Numbered from the stretch's first letter, positions 1-6,324 are shown. The stretch: 6,428 bases of DNA from Deltaproteobacteria bacterium (GCA_013153415.1 JAADEO010000206.1:1-6428); one strand, 5' to 3'. The notes: generated from the sequence alone by a model not told the origin. Made by a program: numbers and translations.

Positions 1-715
1 AACCATCATCAGCATCGCTCCGGAAAAAGAGCCTTACCGGCTGATGTTGAAAGAGCTCTTTCCCGATTACCAGGAGAGCGCCAAAAGTATCTATTCCGAT
101 ATCATCGTCACCCGGGAGAAGACCCCTGAGGAAAGCCCGGCCTCCCTGGCCGACAACGGTGCCGACGATGACACCTTTTTCGATCTCGGCGCTGAACTCG
201 GCAGTGACATCCTGATCGATGAAAGCACAATTGCTCCTGCGGCCATGGAGGATACGGAAACTGACGTCCAGGGACACGGTATCGAAGAAATCTTCCAGAC
301 CATGAAATCGACCGTCCAGGAGGACAACGATACCGACCAGGACAAATTCCGCTACAATCTGGCCATGGCCTACTTTGAACTGGATATGCCCGACCAGGCC
401 CTGAAAGAGAGCGAAGGGGCTCTCGCTTCGGCCAATTTCCGGCTCCCGGCCCTGCTGCTCAGAAGCCGGATCTATTTCGAGATGGGCTCCTTGAGCGCCG
501 CGCTCTCCCAGGTCCAGCAGGGGCTGCTGGAGAAGGGCCTGACCCGGCAGGATTTTCTGACCTTGAAGATGCAGCTCGGTCTGATCCTGAAAGAAATGGG
601 ACACAAGACCCAGGCTCTGGAGGCGTTTCACGAAGCTTACGCCCTGGAGCCCGACAACCAGGAACTGCTCCAGGAGATACGCGGGCTTGAGGATGCCGAA
701 ACCATCATCCAGTGA
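1..715 (+). CDS. Acidic tetratricopeptide-repeat protein, 5'-partial (start lies outside the window)
   Basis: The reading frame is open from base 2 with no stop, and the first ATG (base 44) has no Shine-Dalgarno sequence before it, so this is the C-terminal part of a longer protein. Numbered from that ATG, residues 25-100 are a very acidic, probably disordered stretch containing FFDLGAELGSDI (45-56) and GIEEIFQTMKSTV (79-91). Three degenerate TPR-like helix pairs follow (about 101-134, 135-165 and 172-206), the last ending in the typical ALEAFHEAYALEPDN. From memory, the order FFDLxAEL, then an EEIF...K segment, then TPRs occurs in a family of deltaproteobacterial TPR proteins; no function is assigned to it that I know. 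TPRs mediate protein-protein contacts, so a scaffold role is inferred. No signal peptide or membrane segment is visible in this part. It lies 171 bases upstream of mglA on the same strand, but an apparent promoter lies between them, so co-transcription is uncertain. What the missing N-terminus carries cannot be seen. Confidence 0.85.
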   Translation, partial: TIISIAPEKEPYRLMLKELFPDYQESAKSIYSDIIVTREKTPEESPASLADNGADDDTFFDLGAELGSDILIDESTIAPAAMEDTETDVQGHGIEEIFQTMKSTVQEDNDTDQDKFRYNLAMAYFELDMPDQALKESEGALASANFRLPALLLRSRIYFEMGSLSAALSQVQQGLLEKGLTRQDFLTLKMQLGLILKEMGHKTQALEAFHEAYALEPDNQELLQEIRGLEDAETIIQ

Positions 716-758
716 GCAGCTCGACCTGTAAATTCGATACGGTGTAGCGCTTTACAAG

Positions 759-787
759 TTGTCTCCTGATCAAGAAAACAAGATAAT
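759..787 (+). promoter_or_regulatory. Candidate sigma-70 type promoter of the mglA operon
   Basis: TTGTCT at 759-764 (4 of 6 matches to TTGACA) and GATAAT at 782-787 (5 of 6 to TATAAT) are separated by 17 bases, the optimal spacing, in an AT-richer gap. Transcription would begin near 794 and leave a leader of about 93 bases before mglA. A 6-bp inverted repeat, TGTAAA (727-732) and TTTACA (751-756), lies just upstream of the -35 box and could be a regulator site or chance. Prediction by eye only. Confidence 0.5.
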
Positions 788-795
788 GTTCTGAT

Positions 796-833
796 AAGAG
801 CACTACCTAATTTAAAGAGCACTACTTACTTTG
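796..833 (+). repeat. Two tandem 19-bp direct repeats in the mglA leader
   Basis: The unit AAGAGCACTACCTAATTTA (796-814) is followed without a gap by AAGAGCACTACTTACTTTG (815-833). The first 11 bases are identical and 16 of 19 match overall. The pair lies about at or just after the predicted transcription start of mglA, where a protein bound to DNA, or an RNA-binding factor, could act. The 19-bp period is close to two helical turns, which would put both copies on the same DNA face. The repeat itself is visible; the regulatory role is inference. Confidence 0.6.
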
Positions 834-886
834 TGACCATCGGAAATGCCCTTTGAGGTACGAAGCCAACAAAATACGGAACCAAC

Positions 887-1834
887 ATGGCAATCTTCAA
901 CTACAAGAAGCGTGAGATCAGTGCCAAGATCGTCTACTACGGTCCGGCTCTCTGCGGCAAAACCACCAACGTCCAGTACATCCACCAGAAGCTGAATCCG
1001 CGGCAGCGCGGTGAACTGGTCTCGCTGGCCACCGACGCCGACCGGACCCTCTTCTTCGATTTCCTGCCGATCGAACTTGAAAATGTCGGCGGTTTCAAAA
1101 CTCGTTTCCAGATCTATACGGTCCCCGGCCAGGTATACTACAACTCTACCCGCAAAGCGGTTTTGACCGGAGTCGACGGCGTGATTTTCGTCGCCGACTC
1201 CCAGACTTCGATGCGGGACGAAAATATTGAAAGTTTCAACAATCTGATAGAGAACCTCAAATACTACAACCGTGACATCAGCCAGATCCCCATGGTCCTG
1301 CAGTACAACAAAAGGGATCTGGGCGATGTCATGAGCATCGAGGAACTCGACCAGCTTTTCAGCCCCTACCAGGTGGCGCACCGCTACCCGGCCTCGGCGG
1401 TCAGTGGCCAGGGCGTTCTCGAAACCCTGACCACCTGCTGCAAATTGGTACTGCAGGATCTGAAGCGCAAAAGCATCCGCTCCGACAAGCCTGCCGCCCA
1501 GGCACCGGGTGGAGCGCCTTCAGCCGGCCCGCAGAGTGTTCCTTCGTCCGGCCCGACTGCGCCTTCAGCCACCGGAACCGCCGCCTCCACCCCGCTCACG
1601 GGTGCAACCATCCCGGGCCCCGAAACAGTTTCTCCCCAGCCCGCCCCGGGGATTGACGATCCGACCGAGATCAGTGCCGGTTTCAAACCGGAGATAGTTC
1701 AGATCGGCAAACCCAGGCTCAAGGATTCCTATACGCTCACCATTCCTCTACGCCTGGCGACCGACGCCGACCAGCGCAACCTGCTGAGCGTCGACATAAC
1801 CTTCACTATCAACGGCATCCTGGAAAAAACCTGA
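887..1834 (+). CDS. mglA: MglA-type polarity GTPase with a long C-terminal extension
   Basis: This is a cytoplasmic small Ras-like GTPase of the MglA family, which in Myxococcus xanthus marks the leading pole and directs type IV pili and gliding machinery. The G domain covers residues 1-195 and aligns closely with remembered M. xanthus MglA. It has the P-loop GPALCGKT (19-26), LATDADRTLFFDFLP with Arg53 (the intrinsic arginine finger of MglA), the switch II motif TVPGQ with Thr78 and catalytic Gln82, and the base-specificity motif NKRD (141-144). All key residues are present, so it should bind and hydrolyse GTP. Typical MglA ends near residue 195. Here a Pro/Ala/Ser/Gly-rich linker (about 200-260) leads to a C-terminal segment (about 263-315) with beta-strand-like stretches, SYTLTIPLRLA and LLSVDITFTI. 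The ATG at 887 is supported by homology beginning immediately after it, although the ribosome-binding site is weak (CGGA, 6 bases upstream). Its GAP, MglB, is not encoded in this window. It probably heads an operon with the next two genes. Confidence 0.95.
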   Translation: MAIFNYKKREISAKIVYYGPALCGKTTNVQYIHQKLNPRQRGELVSLATDADRTLFFDFLPIELENVGGFKTRFQIYTVPGQVYYNSTRKAVLTGVDGVIFVADSQTSMRDENIESFNNLIENLKYYNRDISQIPMVLQYNKRDLGDVMSIEELDQLFSPYQVAHRYPASAVSGQGVLETLTTCCKLVLQDLKRKSIRSDKPAAQAPGGAPSAGPQSVPSSGPTAPSATGTAASTPLTGATIPGPETVSPQPAPGIDDPTEISAGFKPEIVQIGKPRLKDSYTLTIPLRLATDADQRNLLSVDITFTINGILEKT

Positions 1835-1854
1835 ACCCCCGCAATTTCTTGACC

Positions 1855-1866
1855 GAGGTGGCTTTG
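1855..1866 (+). promoter_or_regulatory. Ribosome-binding site that decides a TTG start
   Basis: GAGG at 1855-1858 lies 5 bases before the TTG at 1864. The upstream in-frame TTG at 1849 has no purine-rich sequence before it, and the GTG at 1858 would overlap the motif. This favours a start at 1864 for the TPR/zinc-ribbon membrane protein, but the non-ATG start remains unproven. Confidence 0.45.
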
Positions 1867-3702
1867 AGCAAAAATCCCGAAATCGTCAAAAGCGGCAGGC
1901 TTTCTATCCCGCTTTTACTGCTGGCAGCCCTCCTCCTGTTTCCACTCCCGGGCCGGGCCGCCTCCCCCCTGGAGGAGGCTTGGCAAAATCTGATCCGGAC
2001 ACCGATGACCAGTGCCGACCGGATCCGCCCGGCGGTCAGAAAATTCATCCGGGCTCAGCATGCCAGCCATCTGGCCAATGCTTCGATCTACTCCCAGGCC
2101 CTGCTGGAGCTGGCCAACCGGCCGCAATTGCCGGATACGGTAAAGATCGAGCTGGCCCGTTCGGCGGTCGAGATCTCCCCCGATCTCGCTTTTCCGGAAA
2201 CTGCCTTAAGCAAAATCCTTTTCCAATCCGGACACTACCTGCAATCATTTTCCGTCTTTCTCAAAGCCGCTAAAAAATTCCGCAACAGCCGGATGGAGAG
2301 CTACTATGCCTCAACCTTTTTCTGGCTGGCCCTGGCTTTCCTCCCCCTCTCCCTGCTCCTGCTGACCACTTTTCTGCTGGTCGCCAGATATTACCGCACG
2401 GTTTCCGAAACCGGACGCCTCAAACTCAACCGGCTTGGCAACCTGACCCTGCTGGCGACCGGAACGGCTGTCGCCCTGCTGGTCATCCTGATCCCGGCCC
2501 CGCTCCCCGGCCTCCTGCTGCTGGCCCTGGCCCTGGCCACCCTGGCGACCCGGCGGGACAACCTCCTGTTGACAATCATCATGGTCTCGCTGCTGGCCGT
2601 ACCATATGCTTACGAGAAGGGGATGCTGTCCCTGCTGGCCCTCGATTCCTCGTTCTTCAAGGTTTCTCAGCAGAATATCTCCGGTCTGGGTCCGGACCAT
2701 AACGAAATCGAACTCCGGCAACCGGCCAGCAACCGAAGCCAGCTGGTCCTGCAACTCTTTTCCCAGGCTGAAGCCGCCCGATTGCGCAAGGAGTATCAGC
2801 AGGCCGCGATATTCCTGGAAAAGATCATCGCCAAAAAGGTCAGTCTGGCGGCGGTCTACAACAATCTCGGCAATCTCTACCTGCTCCTCGACCAACCCGA
2901 AAAAAGCATCCCTCTGTACCGGAAAGCCATCTCTCTGAAAAAGAACTCCGGGATCCCCTACTACAACCTCAGCCAGGCCTACCTGCGGGCCTCTTTCGAT
3001 CTCAAGGAAAGCGCCAAGGCCCTGGAGACGGCACTACGCCTGAGCCCCGAGTTGAATCGCCGAGAGGAAAGCCGGGACGACTTCGAACCAGCACCAACCA
3101 TGGAGATGGAACTGGTTTTTCTTCCCCTGCCCAAAGACTTCTACCAGCGTTACGCCGACGAACAATCCGGCATCGAAACCTTTCTGCCGGAATTCATAGG
3201 CAAACTCATCTTTCCCGGAGCCGGCCGGACGAGTTATTTCATCCTGGTCCTGGCGACCCTTGGCGGGTTGCTCTTTCTGACCGTGAAAACTCCGGCCGAA
3301 CGCCGAATCTGTCTGGCCTGCGGGCGGATGTTCCACCTTCCCCGATCGGCCAGCGACCACAAGCTCTGCCCCTTATGCCGCCCCCGCCCGGCCAGTTCCC
3401 GGCAGGCTCCCGGGGGAGTTGAAAACCGCCTGGCGATCTCCACCGTCATCGGCTGTCTGCTGCCCGGCTATTACCAGTTCACCACCAACCGGCAGTTTTA
3501 TGCCATGCTTTTTTTCATCCCCCTGCTTCTCTGGATCTACAATATCCTGATCTGCCAGACCGGCATCCTCGAACCTTTCCCTCCGTCCTGCGCCTGGTTG
3601 CAGATCGTGTTGCCAATGTTCATCTGGGGGATCAATCTGGCGGTCCTGGTCTGGCTGCGCTACCGTGACCAACGTGGCTGGAGTGCGAGGAGGGCTCTAT
3701 GA
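1864..3702 (+). CDS. Exported/multipass membrane protein with TPRs and a zinc-ribbon-like motif, function unknown
   Basis: I do not recognise a named family. Numbered from the TTG at 1864, it has a signal peptide or first membrane segment (about 13-27, possible cleavage after GRA at 30-32) and a helical region that is probably outside the cytoplasm (33-150). A cluster of hydrophobic segments follows (about 152-174, 196-229 and 233-250). Next come TPR-like helices (about 295-397, clearest at AAVYNNLGNLYLLLDQPEKS) and a membrane segment (457-474). A four-cysteine motif, CLAC (483-486) and CPLC (502-505), is typical of a zinc ribbon. Further hydrophobic segments lie at about 525-540, 544-563 and 577-597. 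The start is inferred: no ATG is available. The TTG at 1864 has GAGG five bases before it and gives a well-formed signal peptide; TTG 1849 and GTG 1858 in the same frame are alternatives. It begins 29 bases after mglA and overlaps the next gene by 4 bases, so it is probably co-expressed with MglA and could be a membrane partner of it (inference). Confidence 0.85.
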   Translation: MSKNPEIVKSGRLSIPLLLLAALLLFPLPGRAASPLEEAWQNLIRTPMTSADRIRPAVRKFIRAQHASHLANASIYSQALLELANRPQLPDTVKIELARSAVEISPDLAFPETALSKILFQSGHYLQSFSVFLKAAKKFRNSRMESYYASTFFWLALAFLPLSLLLLTTFLLVARYYRTVSETGRLKLNRLGNLTLLATGTAVALLVILIPAPLPGLLLLALALATLATRRDNLLLTIIMVSLLAVPYAYEKGMLSLLALDSSFFKVSQQNISGLGPDHNEIELRQPASNRSQLVLQLFSQAEAARLRKEYQQAAIFLEKIIAKKVSLAAVYNNLGNLYLLLDQPEKSIPLYRKAISLKKNSGIPYYNLSQAYLRASFDLKESAKALETALRLSPELNRREESRDDFEPAPTMEMELVFLPLPKDFYQRYADEQSGIETFLPEFIGKLIFPGAGRTSYFILVLATLGGLLFLTVKTPAERRICLACGRMFHLPRSASDHKLCPLCRPRPASSRQAPGGVENRLAISTVIGCLLPGYYQFTTNRQFYAMLFFIPLLLWIYNILICQTGILEPFPPSCAWLQIVLPMFIWGINLAVLVWLRYRDQRGWSARRAL

Positions 3703-4748
3703 ACGAAAACATTCTCGCCAAAGGACTCAATGCCGACCTGGAGAATTTCGAGCTCACCGACATCATGCAGCTCATCACCCAGCAGGTAAAATGCGGCATC
3801 CTGTCGGTCGAAGGCGAAGACGGCAGCAGTTCATGGTCATTCAACGATGGCAAGCTGGTCGACTTCAGCTGCAATTTTCCCCGGCATACCATGGCCCTGG
3901 AGGAGATCCTGATCAAAGCAGGCCATTTGAGCCGGGAACAGTTCGACCGGCTCTGCCGGGAACACGACTGCCAGAGCGATCATGATCTCGAAAAAAACCT
4001 GCTTCAGAAAAAATTGATCTCCCGGGAGACACTCGAGGAGATCAACCTGCGCCGCCTTATCGAATCCTTCATCATCACCCTGCAGTGGACCCGGGGACAC
4101 TACAAATTCATCCCCACCAGCGAGATCTGCGGTCCAACCTATTTCCCGCCCCAGGATGCCAACTTCATCATCCTCGAGGCCCTGCGCCAGACCGACGAGA
4201 TGGCGGAAATGAAAAAACGACTGCAGCCTTTGAACCGGGTTTTCGAGACGACCCTGACCCTGGCCCTGGGCGGTGAGGAGCTCAGCGATCATGACCGTTC
4301 CTTCTTCCGCGAGGGACTGGAAAAGCAGTTCAGCCGGGATGAGCTCGAGATCTATCAACTGTTCGACGGTCATCGCAGCCTGGAAGAGATTCTCAGCCAC
4401 AGTACTCTGGGACAGTTCCACACCTGCCGCATCATTCTCGATTTTCTCAACCGCGGCATCATAACCAGCCAATCGGAAGAACCGGAGGAGATCCAGCTTC
4501 CGGGGCGCTTCTCCGACAGCGGTTTCTATCAGAACTGCGCCGCCTTCGTCCTTCTGCTGGCAAGCTGCTCCGTAGCTCTGTCAATCCTTCTCTCCGGCAT
4601 CGGTTACTCGCTAACCGGCAGTCGCAGAGCTCCCTCCTTTCTCGTTGCCATCATCGAAAACCTCAAAGCCGACCAGGAGAACAGCCGTATCCAGGCCCGT
4701 AACCTGCTCGCTGCCAACCCTCGGGAAAACTCTTCGCAACCGCAATAA
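3699..4748 (+). CDS. DUF4388 (PATAN) domain protein with a C-terminal membrane segment
   Basis: The N-terminal 60 residues (LENFELTDIMQLITQQVKCG, then ILSVEG, then WSFNDGKLVDFSC) match the DUF4388/PATAN pattern: an LxxFxLxDIxQLI helix followed by a glycine-containing beta hairpin and a GxLVDA-like strand. PATAN domains occur in signalling proteins of Deltaproteobacteria and Cyanobacteria and are thought to mediate protein contacts. A helical region (about 60-140) contains LEKNLLQKKLISRETLEEINLRR in two overlapping parts and ends in GHYKFIP, as in other DUF4388 proteins I recall. Residues 200-257 look like a winged-helix-type module (YQLFDGHRSLEEILSHS, then LDFLNRGII). A membrane segment lies at about 279-303, with a short charged tail of about 45 residues. 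No signal peptide is seen, so the large N-terminal part is probably cytoplasmic and the protein tail-anchored. The ATG lies in an ATGA overlap with the preceding stop and has GAGGAGG a few bases upstream, so translational coupling is likely. Its role with MglA is inferred from the operon alone. Confidence 0.88.
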   Translation: MNENILAKGLNADLENFELTDIMQLITQQVKCGILSVEGEDGSSSWSFNDGKLVDFSCNFPRHTMALEEILIKAGHLSREQFDRLCREHDCQSDHDLEKNLLQKKLISRETLEEINLRRLIESFIITLQWTRGHYKFIPTSEICGPTYFPPQDANFIILEALRQTDEMAEMKKRLQPLNRVFETTLTLALGGEELSDHDRSFFREGLEKQFSRDELEIYQLFDGHRSLEEILSHSTLGQFHTCRIILDFLNRGIITSQSEEPEEIQLPGRFSDSGFYQNCAAFVLLLASCSVALSILLSGIGYSLTGSRRAPSFLVAIIENLKADQENSRIQARNLLAANPRENSSQPQ

Positions 4749-4758
4749 ACAAGGCGGC

Positions 4759-4786
4759 TTGACAGAAAAAATATTTTATGTAATCT
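4759..4786 (+). promoter_or_regulatory. Predicted sigma-70 type promoter of fba
   Basis: A perfect TTGACA (4759-4764) is followed after 16 bases by TAATCT (4781-4786), in an AT-rich stretch of the 96-base gap after the DUF4388 gene. Transcription would start near 4793, giving a leader of about 52 bases. GGAG at 4834-4837, 7 bases before the ATG, is a good ribosome-binding site. It suggests the aldolase is transcribed independently of the mglA operon. Confidence 0.6.
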
Positions 4787-4844
4787 ACCGGTGCAGAGAT
4801 TGTCTCCAGCCCATTTCTTTCACTACGACTAATGGAGTCCAACA

Positions 4845-5840
4845 ATGGCAACCAGGTACCAGGATCTCGGCTTTGTCAACACCAAAGAGATGTTCGCCAA
4901 GGCCTTCGCCGGCGGCTATGCCGTACCGGCCTATAACTTCAACAACATGGAGCAGCTTCAGGCGATCATCAACGGCTGCGGCCGCTCGAACTCGCCGCTC
5001 ATTCTCCAGGTCTCCAGCGGCGCCCGTAAATATGCCGATCAGACCATGCTCCGCTACATGGCCGAAGGCGCCGTGGCCATGGCCCGGAAAGCCGGATACA
5101 GCAACCCGATCGCCCTGCATCTCGACCACGGCGACACCCTGGAACTCTGCGTCTCCTGCATTGAGAGCGGCTTCTCTTCGGTCATGATCGACGGTTCCCA
5201 CCACGCCTACGAAGAGAATGTCAGACTGACCGCCGAAGTCGTGGAATTCGCCCATAAACATGACGTTACGGTCGAGGGCGAGCTGGGGGTGCTGGCCGGC
5301 ATCGAGGATGATGTCGAGGCTGCCAAATCGATCTACACCGATCCCGACCAGGTCGAGGATTTCGTCAAACGGACCGGAGTCGATTCCCTGGCCATCTCGA
5401 TCGGAACCTCGCACGGAGCCTACAAGTTCAAACCAGAACAGTGCACCCGTAATGAAAAAGGGATTCTGGTACCGCCGCCACTGCGTTTCGACATCTTGGA
5501 GGAGATTGAAAAAAGGATTCCCGGCTTCGCCATCGTCCTGCACGGATCGAGTTCGGTATTGCCGGAATATGTTGAAATCATCAACCGCTACGGCGGTCGC
5601 CTCAAGGCCGCGGTCGGCATCCCGGCCGAGCAGCTGCGCCGGGCGGCCAAGTCCTCGGTCTGCAAAATCAACATCGATTCCGACGGCCGCTTGGTGATGA
5701 CCGCCATGATCCGCAAAGTCTTCGCCGAAAAGCCCGAGGAGTTCGATCCCCGCAAGTATCTCGGCCCGGCCCGGGAAGAGCTGACCAAGATGATCATCGA
5801 CAAGAATGAAAATGTCTTAGGCAGTGCCGGCCGGGGCTGA
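4845..5840 (+). CDS. fba: Class II fructose-1,6-bisphosphate aldolase
   Basis: This zinc-dependent cytoplasmic enzyme reversibly splits fructose-1,6-bisphosphate into dihydroxyacetone phosphate and glyceraldehyde-3-phosphate, for glycolysis and gluconeogenesis. The 331-residue protein shows all class II hallmarks in order. VPAYNFNN is at 27-34. HLDHGD (92-97) contains the catalytic Asp94 and metal ligand His95. IDGSHHAYEENV starts at 115 and VEGELG is at 143-148. GTSHG has metal ligand His190, LHGSSSV has metal ligand His233, and KINIDSD (274-280) is the phosphate/substrate-binding loop. The C-terminal DPRKYLGPAR and NVLGSAG are typical of the branch I recall from Bacteroidetes/Chlorobi and Deltaproteobacteria. 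Length is normal and nothing is missing. The start is supported by homology from the first residues (RYQDLGFVNTKEMF) and by GGAG 7 bases upstream. It has its own promoter and a strong terminator downstream, so it appears to be a single-gene unit. Some related enzymes act on tagatose- or sedoheptulose-bisphosphate, which sequence alone cannot exclude. Confidence 0.97.
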   Translation: MATRYQDLGFVNTKEMFAKAFAGGYAVPAYNFNNMEQLQAIINGCGRSNSPLILQVSSGARKYADQTMLRYMAEGAVAMARKAGYSNPIALHLDHGDTLELCVSCIESGFSSVMIDGSHHAYEENVRLTAEVVEFAHKHDVTVEGELGVLAGIEDDVEAAKSIYTDPDQVEDFVKRTGVDSLAISIGTSHGAYKFKPEQCTRNEKGILVPPPLRFDILEEIEKRIPGFAIVLHGSSSVLPEYVEIINRYGGRLKAAVGIPAEQLRRAAKSSVCKINIDSDGRLVMTAMIRKVFAEKPEEFDPRKYLGPAREELTKMIIDKNENVLGSAGRG

Positions 5841-5877
5841 TCTGGGGAGTCGGTAAGACGGAGACGATTTCGATAAG

Positions 5878-5907
5878 CCACGAAAGGACACGAAAAACCG
5901 CGAAAAC
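5878..5907 (+). repeat. CACGAAA-type repeat array, copy 1
   Basis: Three adjacent 10-base units, CCACGAAAGG, ACACGAAAAA and CCGCGAAAAC, put the core RCGAAA at 5880, 5890 and 5900. The array is preceded by GATAAG; the 14-mer GATAAGCCACGAAA (5872-5885) recurs exactly at 5997-6010. From memory, such CACGAAA words are common in intergenic DNA of Desulfuromonadia and some other phyla; their function is unknown. Confidence 0.75.
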
Positions 5908-5934
5908 AAGATTTATCCAGCCCCCTTGTCAGAA

Positions 5935-5961
5935 AAAAAGGCGCCGTAAAGGCGCCTTTTT
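5935..5961 (+). terminator. Strong intrinsic terminator of fba, possibly bidirectional
   Basis: AAAAAGGCGCC (5935-5945), loop GTAAA (5946-5950) and GGCGCCTTTTT (5951-5961) form a perfect 11-bp stem with a 5-base loop and a T-run. The A-run on the left arm means it could also stop transcription entering from the right. It lies 94 bases after the fba stop codon, between two copies of the CACGAAA array. Confidence 0.9.
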
Positions 5962-6001
5962 CATTATCAGTACCTTACAGGTCATTTTTTTCTTTGGATA
6001 A

Positions 6002-6071
6002 GCCACGAAATTGCACGAAAGGTACGAAAGGCAGGCTTCATCTTTCATGGCTTTTCGTGATCTTTCGTGGC
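6002..6071. repeat. CACGAAA repeat copy 2 with an inverted copy 3: a large imperfect hairpin
   Basis: The left arm has ACGAAA cores at 6005, 6015 and 6024. The right arm has TTTCAT at 6043 and TTTCGT at 6053 and 6063, exactly 10 bases apart. GCCACGAAA (6002-6010) pairs with TTTCGTGGC (6063-6071). After a 3x3 internal loop, CACGAAA (6014-6020) pairs with TTTCGTG (6053-6059). The element could form a hairpin in RNA or a cruciform in DNA. No T-run follows, so it does not look like a standard terminator. Confidence 0.7.
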
Positions 6072-6177
6072 CTAAGAGTTCTTGTTTGCGGACCGGAAAA
6101 GCCCGATTGGGTTACAGGACCTGTCCCTGCTTTAAAAGGTAACTGCTCACCCGGTCACCCGCCCGTCGGGCGCATCA

Positions 6178-6210
6178 GATTCGACCGGGAAATTGGATTC
6201 GAACCGGGGA
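6178..6210 (+). repeat. Short imperfect direct repeat
   Basis: GATTCGACCGGGA (6178-6190) recurs 18 bases on as GATTCGAACCGGGGA (6196-6210), differing only by one inserted A and one inserted G. Function unknown; it may be part of a larger degenerate intergenic repeat. Confidence 0.5.
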
Positions 6211-6270
6211 AAGACTCTCGCGCAGCCGCGAAAGGTAGAGGGATAAGGATCGAGGCTTATGAGGGCAGAC

Positions 6271-6291
6271 CGTAAACTGTACACCGTGAAC
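6271..6291 (+). repeat. Three tandem degenerate heptads
   Basis: CGTAAAC (6271-6277), TGTACAC (6278-6284) and CGTGAAC (6285-6291) follow each other without gaps and fit the consensus YGTRMAC. The pattern is short, so chance is possible, but it sits among other short-period repeats. Confidence 0.5.
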
Positions 6292-6324
6292 GGAAAGCGA
6301 CGCAAAGTCAACAACCGGCCAGAC

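Noticed and set aside
812..1381. Open frame of 189 codons on the minus strand opposite mglA
   Set aside because: It is antisense to the conserved G domain and has no protein signature of its own.
3837..4472. Open frame of 211 codons on the minus strand opposite the DUF4388 gene
   Set aside because: It is a shadow of the real gene, which is supported by domain match and ATGA coupling.
4785..5543. Open frame of 252 codons on the minus strand opposite fba
   Set aside because: It lies antisense to a clearly conserved enzyme, overlaps its promoter and has no recognisable motif; it results from GC-rich codon use.
5872..6071. Possible CRISPR array in the repeat region
   Set aside because: The units are about 10 bases, degenerate and directly adjacent, with inverted copies; there are no 20-40-base repeats with unique spacers and no cas genes.
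6115..6130. Palindrome ACAGG-A-CCTGT as part of a REP-type element
   Set aside because: A single 11-base palindrome with no second copy or transposase in the window is within chance.
6160..6172. GC-rich hairpin CGCCC-GTC-GGGCG as a terminator
   Set aside because: The stem is only 5 bp with no T-run after it and no gene ends nearby.
6195..6206. GGATTCGAACC, which on the minus strand reads like a tRNA T-loop (GGTTCGAATCC)
   Set aside because: The flanks do not form a T-stem and no anticodon or acceptor arm is found; a tRNA remnant or attachment site is not supported.
5994..6275. Short open frame of 93 codons from a TTG in the right-hand gap
   Set aside because: It begins in the CACGAAA repeat, has no ribosome-binding site and resembles spurious peptides produced by such repeats.
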